From the NCBI RefSeq assembly GCF_019931215.1, contig NZ_JAIOUB010000003.1, positions 1 to 64,000 of the forward strand: a DNA stretch of 64,000 nt. Direction: 5' to 3'. The notes below the pieces were generated by a model. That model ran no database searches. It saw only the letters and a list, made by a program, of their open reading frames with translations, and was not told the DNA's origin. The translations under genes and the position numbers were made by a program. Below, one piece after another: positions 28,603-37,844 of this stretch (positions are counted from its first letter, which is position 1; each line of letters opens with the position of its first letter). This DNA is from Alcanivorax limicola (GTDB lineage: Bacteria > Pseudomonadota > Gammaproteobacteria > Pseudomonadales > Alcanivoracaceae).

Positions 28603-29547
28603 TCAGATATCTACCTGATTGAACAAATCCTCATTGCGCTGCCAGCGTGCCAGGTTCGACAGGAACTGTTCCGCCAGCGCGCGGCGCCAGCCATGAAAGT
28701 CACCGGCCATATGGGCGGAGATCATGACCTTGGGGTGTTGCCACAGCGGATGATCTTTCGGCAGTGGCTCCTGTTCGAATACATCCAGTGCCGCGCCAGC
28801 GAGCGGCCCGTTGTCGAGTGCGTCAAGCAAGGCGTCACTGCGCACAATCGGACCGCGGCCGACATTGATCAGCACAGCGCCGGTCTTGCAGCGCGCCAGC
28901 ATGCCGGCATCAAACAGTCCCTGTGTGTCCGCCGTCAGCGGTGCCGTGATGACGATGTAATCGGCGCCGGGCAGTAAGGTCGGCAGCTGCTCGCTGGCAC
29001 AGACCTTGTCGAACGCCGGGTCCTCCCTGGCGCTGCGTGCCGTGCCGGTGACCTGCATGCCCACCGCGCGTAGCATATGGGCGACTTCGCGGCCGATGCT
29101 GCCGGCGCCAACGACCAGCGCGCGGGCATCACGAATCAGCGCAGTTTCCCGGTGCTGCCATTGGCGTGCCCGTTGCAGGCGCAGGTTCTCCAGCGTGTCT
29201 TTTGCAAATAACAGCACTGCGCCGAGTACGTACTCCGCAATACCGCGATCAAACACGCCGCGGGCATTGGTAATGATGATGTCGCTACTCTTCAGTGGCG
29301 GAATCATCAGTGCATCAACGCCCGCGCTGGTGGCATGCACCCAGCGCACCGGGCTGTTTTCAGGCCAGCAGTCTTCCAGCATGCCGGTGCGAAAATCCGT
29401 GACCACCAGGATGTCTGCGCGCTGGAGCGCGTCACGCAGTGCTGTGGCATCACGCACATGCAACAGCGTCGCGGTATCGCCAACCTCCAGGCCTGGCAGC
29501 ATGTCTTCGTCTTCTGCGGTGAGTACGGCAATCACCGGTTTTGCCAT
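28603..29547 (-). CDS. D-isomer-specific 2-hydroxyacid dehydrogenase
   Basis: A 314-residue NAD(P)-dependent oxidoreductase. The nucleotide-binding loop is VVGAGSIGREVAHMLRAVG, and the catalytic Arg, Glu and His appear in NVGRGPIVRSDAL, ALDVFEQEPLP and MISAHMAGD. The substrate domain is the usual N-terminal and C-terminal pair. It interconverts a 2-oxo acid and a 2-hydroxy acid. It begins 3 bases after the class III aminotransferase ends; the 2-oxo acid may come from one of the aminotransferases. Confidence 0.88.
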   Translation of the reverse strand: MAKPVIAVLTAEDEDMLPGLEVGDTATLLHVRDATALRDALQRADILVVTDFRTGMLEDCWPENSPVRWVHATSAGVDALMIPPLKSSDIIITNARGVFDRGIAEYVLGAVLLFAKDTLENLRLQRARQWQHRETALIRDARALVVGAGSIGREVAHMLRAVGMQVTGTARSAREDPAFDKVCASEQLPTLLPGADYIVITAPLTADTQGLFDAGMLARCKTGAVLINVGRGPIVRSDALLDALDNGPLAGAALDVFEQEPLPKDHPLWQHPKVMISAHMAGDFHGWRRALAEQFLSNLARWQRNEDLFNQVDI

Positions 29548-29550
29548 GGG

Positions 29551-30804
29551 TCAGGCTCCTGTTGCGGTCAGTGCACGTTCGAATGCCTGCACTGCGTCGT
29601 CGATTTCGTTGTCGGTGACGGTCAGCGCCGGCAACCAGCGTACAACCTGGCCGTGGATGCCGCAGCGCAACAACAGCAGGCCCTCTGCTTCCGCCGCCTT
29701 GAGCAACGCGCCGGCATGCTCGCCGTTGGGGGCTTTCTGTTGATCTACAATTTCCATGCCAAGCATCAGGCCCATGCCGCGAATGTCATCAATGCACTGG
29801 TGGCGCTGTTGCAGTGCGGCGAGCTGTTCACGCATGTATTGACCGCGCTGGTGCGCGTTGTCCACCAGATTTTCCTGGTCAATCACATCCAGCGTCGCCA
29901 GGGCGGCGGCGCAAGACACCGCATTGGCACCATAGGTGCCCCCCTGAGAGCCTGGCAGGCCTTTGCTCATCAGTGCGCTGCTGGCGGCCAGGCCGGAGAG
30001 CGGGAAGCCACTGGCGAGCCCCTTGGCGGTGAGCAGCATGTCCGGTTCCACACCGTAGTGGTTGTGGCTCCAGAATTTGCCGGTGCGGCCATAGCCCGCC
30101 TGAATTTCATCGGCGATAAGCAGAATGCCGTAACGTTCGCAGCGCTCACGCAGGCCCTGCATGAATGCCGCCGTGGCGGGGTAGTATCCGTACTCGCCCT
30201 GCACCGGTTCGATGATCATGGCGGCGGTATCCGTGGGCGCAGACTGGGTCATGAGCAGGTGATCAAGCTCACGCAGACAGAACGCCACGGTCTCTTCTTC
30301 GCTCCAGCCGTACCGGTAGGTGTGCGGAAACGGGCTGAAGCAGACGCCGGCCATCAGGGGATGAAAGCCGGTACGTACCTTGGTGGTGGACGTGGTGAGT
30401 GCGGCCGCCGCATTGGTGCGGCCATGGAAGCCACCGGTGAAGGCGATGATGTTGGCGCGCCCCGTGGCATGACGAGCCAGACGGATGGAAGCCTCTACTG
30501 CTTCGCTGCCTGAATTGAACAGGGCGATGGCGTCCAGCGCTGAGGGCAGTTTCTCGTAGAGCCGATCAGTGAGGTCCAACAGCGCTGGATGTCGCACTGT
30601 CGTATATTGACCATGCACCAGCTTGCCGGCTTGCTCACGTACCGCCTCGACAACGGTGGGGTGGCAATGTCCGGTGGCGGTGACGCCAATGCCTGAGGTG
30701 AAATCGAGCCAGCTGTTGCCCTGACTGTCATAAAGGTAGCTGCCGCGACCGTGGTCCGCGCAGATGTCGCTGGACTGTTTCAGCAGTGGTGACAGATGAC
30801 TCAT
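29551..30804 (-). CDS. Class III aminotransferase (omega-amino acid / GABA type)
   Basis: A 417-residue PLP enzyme. The conserved blocks are FTGGFHGRT, LLIADEIQAGYGRTG and the Schiff-base lysine in LLTAKGLASGFPLSG. It resembles 4-aminobutyrate and acetylornithine-type aminotransferases, which move an amino group from a terminal carbon to give a semialdehyde. The dehydrogenase encoded first in the operon would oxidise that semialdehyde. It begins 24 bases after the dehydrogenase gene at 30829 ends. Confidence 0.9.
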   Translation of the reverse strand: MSHLSPLLKQSSDICADHGRGSYLYDSQGNSWLDFTSGIGVTATGHCHPTVVEAVREQAGKLVHGQYTTVRHPALLDLTDRLYEKLPSALDAIALFNSGSEAVEASIRLARHATGRANIIAFTGGFHGRTNAAAALTTSTTKVRTGFHPLMAGVCFSPFPHTYRYGWSEEETVAFCLRELDHLLMTQSAPTDTAAMIIEPVQGEYGYYPATAAFMQGLRERCERYGILLIADEIQAGYGRTGKFWSHNHYGVEPDMLLTAKGLASGFPLSGLAASSALMSKGLPGSQGGTYGANAVSCAAALATLDVIDQENLVDNAHQRGQYMREQLAALQQRHQCIDDIRGMGLMLGMEIVDQQKAPNGEHAGALLKAAEAEGLLLLRCGIHGQVVRWLPALTVTDNEIDDAVQAFERALTATGA

Positions 30805-30828
30805 GGTGACCTCCGTAATGAATGTGTG

Positions 30829-32025
30829 TCAGTCCCTCGCGGATCGCGGTGAAGAAAGGCGCTGAATAATGTCCCGGGTGATCTGTTGTGTGCCGCGCGG
30901 CGATGTGCTGTTGGCGGCCAGATCGGCGCAAAGTGCGTCACGCAGCATCGTGGCGGCCGTGCTGGCCGCCGCATCTTCTTCGCCCATCCAGTCCAGCATC
31001 AGTGCGGTGCTGAACAGCATGGCACGGGGATCGGCCAGATCCTGGCCCGCAATATCCGGTGCACTGCCGTGGGTCGGCTCGAACAGCGGTGGCACGCTGC
31101 GGTCCTGCGGATTGATGTTGGTGGACGGCGCAACGCCCATGCCGCCGCTGAGCACCGCCGCGAGATCCGTCAGAATATCGCCATGCAGGTTGCTGGCGAC
31201 CACGACATCGAAACGCCACGGGCATTGCACAAACTTCATGCAGGCCGCGTCCACCAACTCATGATGCGTGCCGATATCGGGATAGTCGCTGGCGACCTGC
31301 GCAAACACATCGGTATACAGCTCGCCCCAGTAGCGCTGGGCGTTGCGTTTGGTGATCAGGCATACCTGCGCAGTGGCGGTGTCGCCCGCCGCATTGGTGT
31401 AATGGCGTGGAGCGTTGGCGGCCGCGCGGCTTTGCTGCCGTTGCCGCGCGCGCTCGAAGGCGTGTCGTATGACGCGCTCCGTAGCGTGGTATGAAAACAC
31501 TTCCAGTTGCGTGGCGATTTCCTGCGTGCTGCCCTGTCGCAGGCGACCACCCTGATTGACGTACTCGCCTTCGCTGTTCTCGCGGATCACCAGCATGTCC
31601 ACATCGGCGGCACGCGGATCAGCGAGGTAGCGCGTGGCGCCGGGATAGCAAATGGCGGGCCTTTCGCAGGCCCACAGATCAAACCCCTTGCGCAGCGCCA
31701 GTAGCGGCGACAGCGAAATGCCATCCGGTAGCTGGTAGCGCTGCTTGTCGCGGCTCGGACCCGGATCACCCAGTGCACCCAGCAGCAGTGTGTCGAATTC
31801 CCGCAACTGCGTCAGTGCATCGTCCGGCATCATTGCGCCGTGGGCCTGATGCCAGGCAGTGCTGGGCCAGGGCAGCCGCTGCCATGCAAGTGGCAGAGAC
31901 GAACGTTCGCGCAATACCGTGAGCACGGCCTCTGCCGCATCACTGACCTCCACGCCGATGCCGTCACCGGGCAGCAAGGCAATGCGCCAGGTGTTGCGCG
32001 CTGTGCCAGTGCTGACGACGGCCAT
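30829..32025 (-). CDS. Isocitrate/isopropylmalate-family dehydrogenase (tartrate/D-malate type)
   Basis: A 398-residue oxidative decarboxylase-family enzyme. The signature NLHGDILTDLAAVLSGGMGV and the substrate motif RENSEGEY identify the family, and VAPSTNINP with EPTHGSAPDIAG points to the tartrate/D-malate dehydrogenase group more than to leucine biosynthesis. The ATG at 32025 shares one base with the previous stop and has GGGAGG upstream; a start six codons earlier is unlikely. Its role in the operon is not obvious; a 2-hydroxy or 3-hydroxy diacid is a likely substrate. Confidence 0.85.
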   Translation of the reverse strand: MAVVSTGTARNTWRIALLPGDGIGVEVSDAAEAVLTVLRERSSLPLAWQRLPWPSTAWHQAHGAMMPDDALTQLREFDTLLLGALGDPGPSRDKQRYQLPDGISLSPLLALRKGFDLWACERPAICYPGATRYLADPRAADVDMLVIRENSEGEYVNQGGRLRQGSTQEIATQLEVFSYHATERVIRHAFERARQRQQSRAAANAPRHYTNAAGDTATAQVCLITKRNAQRYWGELYTDVFAQVASDYPDIGTHHELVDAACMKFVQCPWRFDVVVASNLHGDILTDLAAVLSGGMGVAPSTNINPQDRSVPPLFEPTHGSAPDIAGQDLADPRAMLFSTALMLDWMGEEDAAASTAATMLRDALCADLAANSTSPRGTQQITRDIIQRLSSPRSARD

Positions 32026-33497
32026 CAGCCGCCTCCCATGCACAGGTATTTGGCTTCCATGAATTCATTCAGACCGTACTTGGAGCCCTCGCGGCCCAGG
32101 CCGGATTCCTTGACGCCGCCGAAGGGTGCGGCCGCGTTGGAAATCATGCCTTCGTTGATGCCGACCATGCCGGCTTCCAGCGCTTCGCCCACGCGCCAGC
32201 AGCGATGAATGTCGCGGCTGTAAAAATAAGCGGCGAGCCCGAAGGGGGTATTGTTGGCTTCACGAACGGCTTCATCTTCCGTACTGAAACGCATGATCGC
32301 GGCCAGCGGGCCGAAGGTTTCTTCCTGGCACAGCTGCATGTCCGGCGTTACGCCGGTGATCAGTGTCGGCGTCACGAACGCACCGCCGTCCGGGTGCCGT
32401 TCGCCGCCGCTGATGCAGGTGGCGCCACGCTGTAATGCATCCTCGATGTGCGCATGCACCTTGTCCGCGGCGGCAGGATTGATCAACGCCGATTGATTGA
32501 TGCCCTCTGCAAAACCGTCGCCCACTTTCAACGTGCCCATGGCAACGCGCAGCTTTTCCACAAAGGCATCGTGCACACTGTCCTGCACCAGAAAGCGGTT
32601 GACGCACACACAGGTCTGGCCGGTGTTGCGGAACTTGGAACCCATGGCACCTTCCACGGCCTTGTCCAGATCCGCATCGTCAAAGACGATGAAAGGCGCG
32701 TTGCCGCCCAGTTCCAGGGACACTTTCTGGATATGTTGTGCGGCATTGGCCATCAATGTGCGGCCGACTTCGGTGGAGCCGGTGAAGCTGATCTTGCGCA
32801 CGATCGGGCTGGCCGTCAGGGTGTCGGCGATGGCCGTGGCGCTGCCGGTGATCACATTGAGCACACCGTCGGGCACACCAGCCCGTTTCGCTAGTTCGGC
32901 CATGGCCAGGGCAGAGTAGGGCGTGGCAGAGGCCGGCTTGACCACCATGGTGCAACCGGCGGCCAGTGCTGCGCCGGCCTTGCGAGTGATCATGGAGGCC
33001 GGGAAATTCCACGGTGTAATGGCGGCGCTGACGCCCACCGGCTGTTTGATGACGAGAATGCGCTGCCCGGCCTTCGGCGCGGGAATCGTATCACCGTAGG
33101 CGCGCCGTGCTTCCTCGGCGAACCACAACAGGAAAGAGGCCGCATAGGCAATCTCGCCCTTGGCCTCGGCCAGCGGCTTGCCCTGCTCCAGCGTCATGAT
33201 GTGACCCAGATCATCCTGGTGTGCCATCAATGCTTCGTACCAGCGATACAGTACCGCTGCGCGTTCGGCCGCTGTCTTGCTGCGCCAGTCGGGCAAGGCC
33301 TCATTGGCCGCAGCAATGGCCTTCTCGGTTTCGGCTGCACCCATTCGGGGCACGCTGCCGATCTGTTGCCCGGTGGCGGGATTGTCCACGGCCAGGGTGG
33401 CGCCGCTGTCTGCATCGCACCAATGGCCTGCAATAAAGCACTGCTGGCGGAACAGGTCGCGGTCGCTGAGTTGGCTGAGGAACGTCTCGGATGTCAT
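32025..33497 (-). CDS. gabD: Succinate-semialdehyde dehydrogenase (GabD-type aldehyde dehydrogenase)
   Basis: A 490-residue NAD(P)-dependent aldehyde dehydrogenase. The catalytic Cys is in GQTCVCVNRF and the general base Glu in SLELGGNAPFIVFDDADLD; the GabD-like features are TPWNFPASMITRKAGAALAA and EGMISNAAAPFGGVKESGLG. It should oxidise succinate semialdehyde or a similar semialdehyde to the diacid. It is the first gene of the leftward operon; GGAG stands before its ATG. The exact aldehyde is inferred from the family. Confidence 0.85.
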   Translation of the reverse strand: MTSETFLSQLSDRDLFRQQCFIAGHWCDADSGATLAVDNPATGQQIGSVPRMGAAETEKAIAAANEALPDWRSKTAAERAAVLYRWYEALMAHQDDLGHIMTLEQGKPLAEAKGEIAYAASFLLWFAEEARRAYGDTIPAPKAGQRILVIKQPVGVSAAITPWNFPASMITRKAGAALAAGCTMVVKPASATPYSALAMAELAKRAGVPDGVLNVITGSATAIADTLTASPIVRKISFTGSTEVGRTLMANAAQHIQKVSLELGGNAPFIVFDDADLDKAVEGAMGSKFRNTGQTCVCVNRFLVQDSVHDAFVEKLRVAMGTLKVGDGFAEGINQSALINPAAADKVHAHIEDALQRGATCISGGERHPDGGAFVTPTLITGVTPDMQLCQEETFGPLAAIMRFSTEDEAVREANNTPFGLAAYFYSRDIHRCWRVGEALEAGMVGINEGMISNAAAPFGGVKESGLGREGSKYGLNEFMEAKYLCMGGG

Positions 33498-33845
33498 CGT
33501 CTGTCTCCGTTGTGCGGGTTCGACCTCCCTTCAACCTAGCAGAGAAAAAGTGCCGTACACAAACAAACGGACGTTTAAGTTGGTCTGCGGCAGCATGATG
33601 CTTTGAACTGGAAAGACCTTCGTCTGTTGTCAGCGTTGCTGTCAGTGCACCCCGGTGCACCCATCAGCGCACCGATCAGTATGCCAGGATCACGCAGGGG
33701 AACTTTCCGGGCGCTGGAGTGTTTGGGCCACGAAGTATGTTTCTCTTCGGGAATGCCTGCGGAGATCCGGGTCGGCTGAACTGCGGGGCTTGCGCGTTAC
33801 AGGTATGCTGTGCGCACTATGTCTACACTTTCGGGAGAGTGAATC
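33498..33845. other. Divergent promoter region between gabD and the haem lipoprotein gene
   Basis: No gene is supported here; short frames across it are shadows. It holds a perfect 7-base inverted repeat GTGCACC/GGTGCAC (33645-33651 and 33654-33660) with a 2-base centre, and an AT-richer part near 33540-33600 that should carry the promoter of the catabolic operon. No clear -35/-10 pair could be assigned. On the minus strand the sequence GTTTGTTTGTGTACGG (33570-33555) has some repeat character and might be a regulator site. No regulator gene is adjacent. Confidence 0.4.
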
Positions 33846-34379
33846 ATGCAGAAATGTAATGCGGTGACAGGACTGGTTACGGTGCTTCTTCTGCTCGGGT
33901 GTGGCGACGACACACGTAACGACACAGGTAATGACATGCATAACGGCGTTCTGGGAGAAGGCTGGCTGCTGGAGAAAGAGAGTCATGCGGCCCGTTTCGA
34001 GCAGCTGGAGTCCTATTTGGGCGGGTTTTCCTCAGCCATGTGGGAGACAGGCCATCGTTATGACGTTGTCCATGCTGCCATTGCTGAGGGGAATCATGCG
34101 CTGGCGGATTATCATTGGCAGAAAATTCGTTCCGCTATTCGTAACGGCTACACCAAGCGCCCGGCTCGTCAGGCAAACGCCGATGCACTTTTTCTCGAAG
34201 GGCCCTGGAACGCGCTTGCCAACGCATTGAAAGAAGCAAAGGAGAATGAAGGTGCGAATGGTGCAGCAGTGCGCGAGGCGTTTATGGACGCGCGCAGCGC
34301 ATGTATGGCTTGCCATGTGGCAGAAGATGTCCCTTTCATGAATGATCAGGCGCTGTTTCGTGACTCAGACGGCTTTTGA
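33846..34379 (+). CDS. Lipoprotein with a C-terminal c-type haem motif
   Basis: A 177-residue protein with a lipoprotein signal (VLLLLGC, lipidated Cys 19), a mostly helical charged middle, and a single haem-binding motif CMACH near the C-terminus (about residues 155-159). A haem site near the end of a helical domain recalls cytochromes c', but sequence similarity is weak by eye. GGGAGAG 7 bases before the ATG is a good binding site. Base composition is somewhat lower in GC than the neighbours. It faces a converging methyltransferase gene. It probably sits in the periplasm tethered to a membrane. Confidence 0.75.
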   Translation: MQKCNAVTGLVTVLLLLGCGDDTRNDTGNDMHNGVLGEGWLLEKESHAARFEQLESYLGGFSSAMWETGHRYDVVHAAIAEGNHALADYHWQKIRSAIRNGYTKRPARQANADALFLEGPWNALANALKEAKENEGANGAAVREAFMDARSACMACHVAEDVPFMNDQALFRDSDGF

Positions 34380-34398
34380 CAGAGGGCTTGTGATTCAA

Positions 34399-35124
34399 TC
34401 AACTGCCGGAGGTCTGAAGGTGTTTCCGCAGCAGGGTGATATTGGTATCCGGCAGCATCAATGCGTAGCCATACCGGTCTGCCAGCCACTGGAAGGTGGC
34501 GGGCTTGTAGAAGCACACATGGGTCGGGTCGCGGCGATAATGCCAATGGATGAAATTGGCATCGTTCATCAGCCAGCTGGTCATGATGGCCAGAATGCCA
34601 CCGGGGCGCAGCAGTGAATCAAGCAGGGCGAACGCGTCACCGGGCGCATGGAAGTGCTCAACGACTTCGGTGCAGGTAATGAAGTCATAGTGCTGTGCCA
34701 GCGCCTGCGGGTCGGGTGCATAGACCGGATCATAGTCCTGCATGCTGAAGCCTTTTTCCCGCAGCATGCTGGACAGGGTGGGGCCAGGCCCGCAGCCGAA
34801 ATCCAGACCGCTGGCGCCGTCGGGAAAATGCTCGCGCAAGCTCGCCATCAACGGGCCGGTCAGGCGGCTCAGAAACTGCCGGTAACCGTCGTCCGCCGGA
34901 TCGTTACGGTGCAGATCGTACTGGGCTTTTTCTTCTGCCTTGCTCGGCAGTGCGGTGGGGTCGAGAAAGGTCAGGCGGCAACCGGGGCAGCGGAAATAGT
35001 CGCGGGGTTGACCGCAAAGCTCCGCGCTGGCGAGCAGCGTCGGAGCCGGATGTCCGCATAACGGGCAGGCAGGGCTGCCCGCAGCGGTGACAGGATGACG
35101 CGGTGGCTCAGCGTTTGAGGGCAT
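34399..35124 (-). CDS. Class I SAM methyltransferase with an N-terminal zinc-ribbon
   Basis: A 241-residue protein. Two CxxC-like pairs, CPLCGHP and FRCPGCRL (residues about 20-50), form a rubredoxin/zinc-ribbon-like module; then a class I methyltransferase with motif I GLDFGCGPGPTLSSML and ITCTEVVEHFHAPG. The target molecule is unknown. Such two-part proteins are often annotated as methyltransferases with an N-terminal metal site. The start lies inside suhB, overlapping it by 17 bases, so the two may be cotranscribed. Confidence 0.8.
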   Translation of the reverse strand: MPSNAEPPRHPVTAAGSPACPLCGHPAPTLLASAELCGQPRDYFRCPGCRLTFLDPTALPSKAEEKAQYDLHRNDPADDGYRQFLSRLTGPLMASLREHFPDGASGLDFGCGPGPTLSSMLREKGFSMQDYDPVYAPDPQALAQHYDFITCTEVVEHFHAPGDAFALLDSLLRPGGILAIMTSWLMNDANFIHWHYRRDPTHVCFYKPATFQWLADRYGYALMLPDTNITLLRKHLQTSGS

Positions 35125-35926
35125 CGGTCAGGTGGGGCTGAAGCTTCTGCAGCAGTGCCTTGAAGATCTTCGGGTTGCCACCGACGATATTGCCACTGCG
35201 CAGATGCTGGTGGCCGCCGGTGAGGTCGCCCACCAGGCCGCCCGCTTCGGTAATCAGCAGGCAGCCTGCCGCCATATCCCATTCCTGCAGGCCGATTTCC
35301 CAGAAGCCGTCCATGCGTCCGGCAGCCACCCAGGCCAGATCCAGGGCGGCGGAACCGGCCCGGCGCACCCCGGCAGTCTCGGCCATGATGTCCTGCAACA
35401 TGCCCATGTAGGCCTCGACATGCTGGGCCTGGTTCTTGCGGAACGGGAAGCCGGTGCCGATCAGGGCGCCATCCAGTGTCGGGCGCGGTGCCACACGCAG
35501 GCGGCGGCCGTTGAGGGCCGCGCCACGGCCACGGCTGGCGGTAAATTCTTCTTCGCGTACCGGATCAAAGATGACGCCATGCTCGATCTTGCCGTCGCAG
35601 GCAAGTGCGATGGATACCGCAAATTGCGGAAAACCGTGCAGGAAGTTGGTAGTGCCGTCCAGTGGATCAATGATCCACTGCCAGCGGGCGTCGTCGCCCT
35701 TGCCCTTGATTTCCCCGGACTCTTCCGCGAGGACGCCATAGGTGGGATAGGCCTTTTGCAGCACATCAATGATGCGCGCTTCGGCGGCACGGTCGACTTC
35801 GCTGACATAGTCATTGAGGCCTTTCTTCTCCACCTTGAGATGCTGCACATCGTCAGCGGCGCGGCGGATCAGCTGGCCGGCCTGACGGGCGGCGCGCAGG
35901 GCGATATTCACTTGCGGGGCGAGCAT
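35108..35926 (-). CDS. suhB: Inositol-1-monophosphatase family protein SuhB
   Basis: A 272-residue metal-dependent phosphatase of the IMPase family; in E. coli SuhB also takes part in rRNA antitermination. Metal motifs are WIIDPLDGTTNFLHGFP and EWDMAAGCLLITEAGG. The start at MLAPQVNIALRAARQAG (ATG at 35926) fits the family; a longer open frame to 36019 is not used. It diverges from trmJ across 158 bases, the gene order common in Pseudomonas relatives. Confidence 0.95.
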   Translation of the reverse strand: MLAPQVNIALRAARQAGQLIRRAADDVQHLKVEKKGLNDYVSEVDRAAEARIIDVLQKAYPTYGVLAEESGEIKGKGDDARWQWIIDPLDGTTNFLHGFPQFAVSIALACDGKIEHGVIFDPVREEEFTASRGRGAALNGRRLRVAPRPTLDGALIGTGFPFRKNQAQHVEAYMGMLQDIMAETAGVRRAGSAALDLAWVAAGRMDGFWEIGLQEWDMAAGCLLITEAGGLVGDLTGGHQHLRSGNIVGGNPKIFKALLQKLQPHLTDALKR

Positions 35927-36084
35927 AGGCGTTGGGCATCTTTTAAAGAACGTGGGAGAGGCGCAGTGTACCAGAAGCTGCCCGGATTGGCAGTGCCCGG
36001 CAGCGCCTGTGCGGGTCACAGCGCGCCGGCATCTGATAGACTTGCGGTTTTCCCGATCCCTCTGCCGAATTGAGTAACGCGCAC

Positions 36085-36897
36085 ATGCTTGAGACCTTCC
36101 GCATTGTCATGGTGGAAACCTCCCATCCGGGCAATATCGGCGCCGCTGCCCGGGCCATGAAAACCATGGGCCTGGCGGACTTGCGTCTGGTGCAGCCACA
36201 GCAGTTTCCCAATGTGGAAGCGACCGCCCGGGCCAGCGGCTCAGCGGATATCCTGGCGAATGCCCGGGTCTGTGCAGACCTGGACGAGGCCTTGGCGGGT
36301 GCGACCCTGGTGATTGGCACCAGTGCGCGCCAGCGCCGCATTCCCTGGCCGTGCCTGTCGCCCCGGCAGCTGGGTGAACTGGTGGCAGCGCGCGCGGATG
36401 CCGGTGAACAGGTAGCCATCATGTTCGGCCGCGAGGACCGGGGGCTGACCAACGAGGAGCTGCAGCGTTGCCATTACCATGTGGCGATCCCGGCAAACCC
36501 GGACTATGGTGTGCTCAATGTGGCGTCGGCTGTGCAGCTGATTGCCTATGAACTACGCCTGGCGCTGGTGGGGGACCCGGACGCCGATCTGCCACCGCGC
36601 CGTGCGCGCAGCCACCAGCTGGACCTGCCGCCGATGGAGTGGGATGCGCCGCCGGCGGATAACGCCGAGATGGAGCACTTTCTCCGTCATATGGAACGGC
36701 TGATCATTGAAAGCGGTTTCCTGGACCCCGATAACCCGGCTCAGGTGATGACACGATTGCGGCGACTGTTCATGCGCGCCCGCCCCGACAAGATGGAGAT
36801 CAGCACCCTGCGCGGTGTGCTGGTGAGCCTGGAAAAGATGAGCCAGGCAAAAAAGTCCGGGCGCGCACCGAATGACCCGCGCAGCGAGAAGGGCTGA
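36085..36897 (+). CDS. trmJ: tRNA (cytidine/uridine-2'-O-)-methyltransferase TrmJ
   Basis: A 270-residue SPOUT-class methyltransferase that modifies position 32 of tRNAs. The family start [20 protein letters not shown] and the knot motifs [15 protein letters not shown] and [20 protein letters not shown] are clear. The C-terminal part carries a helical extension with MARRP-like basic residues. The ATG at 36085 is chosen because the family starts there; a TTG at 36070 adds only five residues. cysE begins 10 bases after its stop, as in related species. Confidence 0.95.
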   Translation: MLETFRIVMVETSHPGNIGAAARAMKTMGLADLRLVQPQQFPNVEATARASGSADILANARVCADLDEALAGATLVIGTSARQRRIPWPCLSPRQLGELVAARADAGEQVAIMFGREDRGLTNEELQRCHYHVAIPANPDYGVLNVASAVQLIAYELRLALVGDPDADLPPRRARSHQLDLPPMEWDAPPADNAEMEHFLRHMERLIIESGFLDPDNPAQVMTRLRRLFMRARPDKMEISTLRGVLVSLEKMSQAKKSGRAPNDPRSEKG

Positions 36898-36907
36898 AGG
36901 AGCCTGT

Positions 36908-37756
36908 ATGTTCAACGGTATTCGCGAAGACATTCGCTCGGTATTCGACCGTGACCCGGCGGCCCGCAACAGCCTGGAAGTGCTGCTGACGTACCCCGGC
37001 CTGCACGCACTGCTGTTCCATCGACTGGCGCACTGGTGCTGGCAGCATGGCATGAAACTGCTGGCGCGCCTGATTTCCACCTTCAGCCGCTGGGCCACCG
37101 GTATCGAGATTCATCCGGGCGCACGCATCGGCCGCCGTTTCTTCATCGACCACGGCATGGGCGTGGTGATCGGCGAGACCGCCGAGGTGGGGGATGATGT
37201 CACGCTCTATCACAGCGTCACACTGGGCGGTACCAGCTGGAACAAGGGGAAACGCCACCCGACCCTGGAAGACGGTGTGGTGGTGGGTGCCGGCGCCAAG
37301 GTGCTGGGCCCGATCCTGGTGGGCAAGGGGGCGCGTATCGGCTCCAATTCTGTGGTCACCAAGGAAGTGCCCGCAGGGGCAACCGTTGTGGGTATTCCGG
37401 GCCGGATTGTTGCCAAGGCCACATCGCCTGCGGAGAAGCAGCGCGAAGAGATGGCGAAGAAGATCGGGTTTGAGGCCTATGGCGTCACCAACGACATGCC
37501 GGACCCGGTGGCCCAGGCGATCCGCAGCCTGCTGGATCACATGCATGCCGTGGACACCAAGATCGACCGCATGTGCGGCGCCTTGCGGGAACAGGGTATC
37601 CGTGGCTGCGACGAGAAGCTGCCGGAGCTGAACGACGCCGATTTCGATGCCGTTGACGGGGCAGATGCCGGGCCGGACATGGCCCACGAGCCCGCCGCCG
37701 AACCGGTGGCCAGCAAGGCCCGTGCCGCGTCGCCGGATGGCAAGCCGCAGCCCTGA
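36908..37756 (+). CDS. cysE: Serine O-acetyltransferase
   Basis: A 282-residue enzyme that acetylates serine as the first step of cysteine synthesis. The C-terminal left-handed beta-helix with hexapeptide repeats is present: [39 protein letters not shown], then [20 protein letters not shown] and [19 protein letters not shown] sits 8 bases before the ATG. It is longer than E. coli CysE at the C-terminus, with an acidic and Ala/Pro-rich tail. It directly precedes iscR and so feeds cysteine to the iron-sulfur genes. Confidence 0.96.
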   Translation: MFNGIREDIRSVFDRDPAARNSLEVLLTYPGLHALLFHRLAHWCWQHGMKLLARLISTFSRWATGIEIHPGARIGRRFFIDHGMGVVIGETAEVGDDVTLYHSVTLGGTSWNKGKRHPTLEDGVVVGAGAKVLGPILVGKGARIGSNSVVTKEVPAGATVVGIPGRIVAKATSPAEKQREEMAKKIGFEAYGVTNDMPDPVAQAIRSLLDHMHAVDTKIDRMCGALREQGIRGCDEKLPELNDADFDAVDGADAGPDMAHEPAAEPVASKARAASPDGKPQP

Positions 37757-37790
37757 GCGTGAAACTTGAGCCCTGAGCGTAATACTTGAC
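37751..37790 (+). repeat. Tandem 20-base repeat at the end of cysE
   Basis: Two adjacent 20-base units (37751-37770 and 37771-37790) share 17 of 20 bases: both begin CCCTGAGCGT and continue with an A-rich part ending CTTGA. The first copy contains the cysE stop codon. The second copy carries the -35 element of the iscR promoter, so the first copy is a spare, near-identical upstream half-site. Confidence 0.85.
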
Positions 37791-37814
37791 CAAAATACTC
37801 GGGATTAGTAACCT
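37782..37814 (+). promoter_or_regulatory. iscR promoter with an IscR type-1-like site
   Basis: TTGACC (37786-37791) and TAACCT (37809-37814) are 17 bases apart. A 25-base site (37782-37806) begins ATACTTGACC, has a 4-base A/T centre and ends TACTCGGGATT; it matches the published IscR type 1 consensus in 21 of 25 positions by my alignment. In E. coli such sites let [2Fe-2S]-IscR repress its own promoter. The site overlaps the -35 element and spacer and reaches the edge of the -10, as expected for repression. Confidence 0.8.
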
Positions 37815-37844
37815 CCTTGGGTCAATGATGTCTGAGGTGCGGTG

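Noticed and set aside
33655-33867. 70-codon open frame between gabD and the haem lipoprotein gene
   Set aside because: It overlaps the start of the next gene with no ribosome binding site and has an improbable Cys/Arg-rich product.
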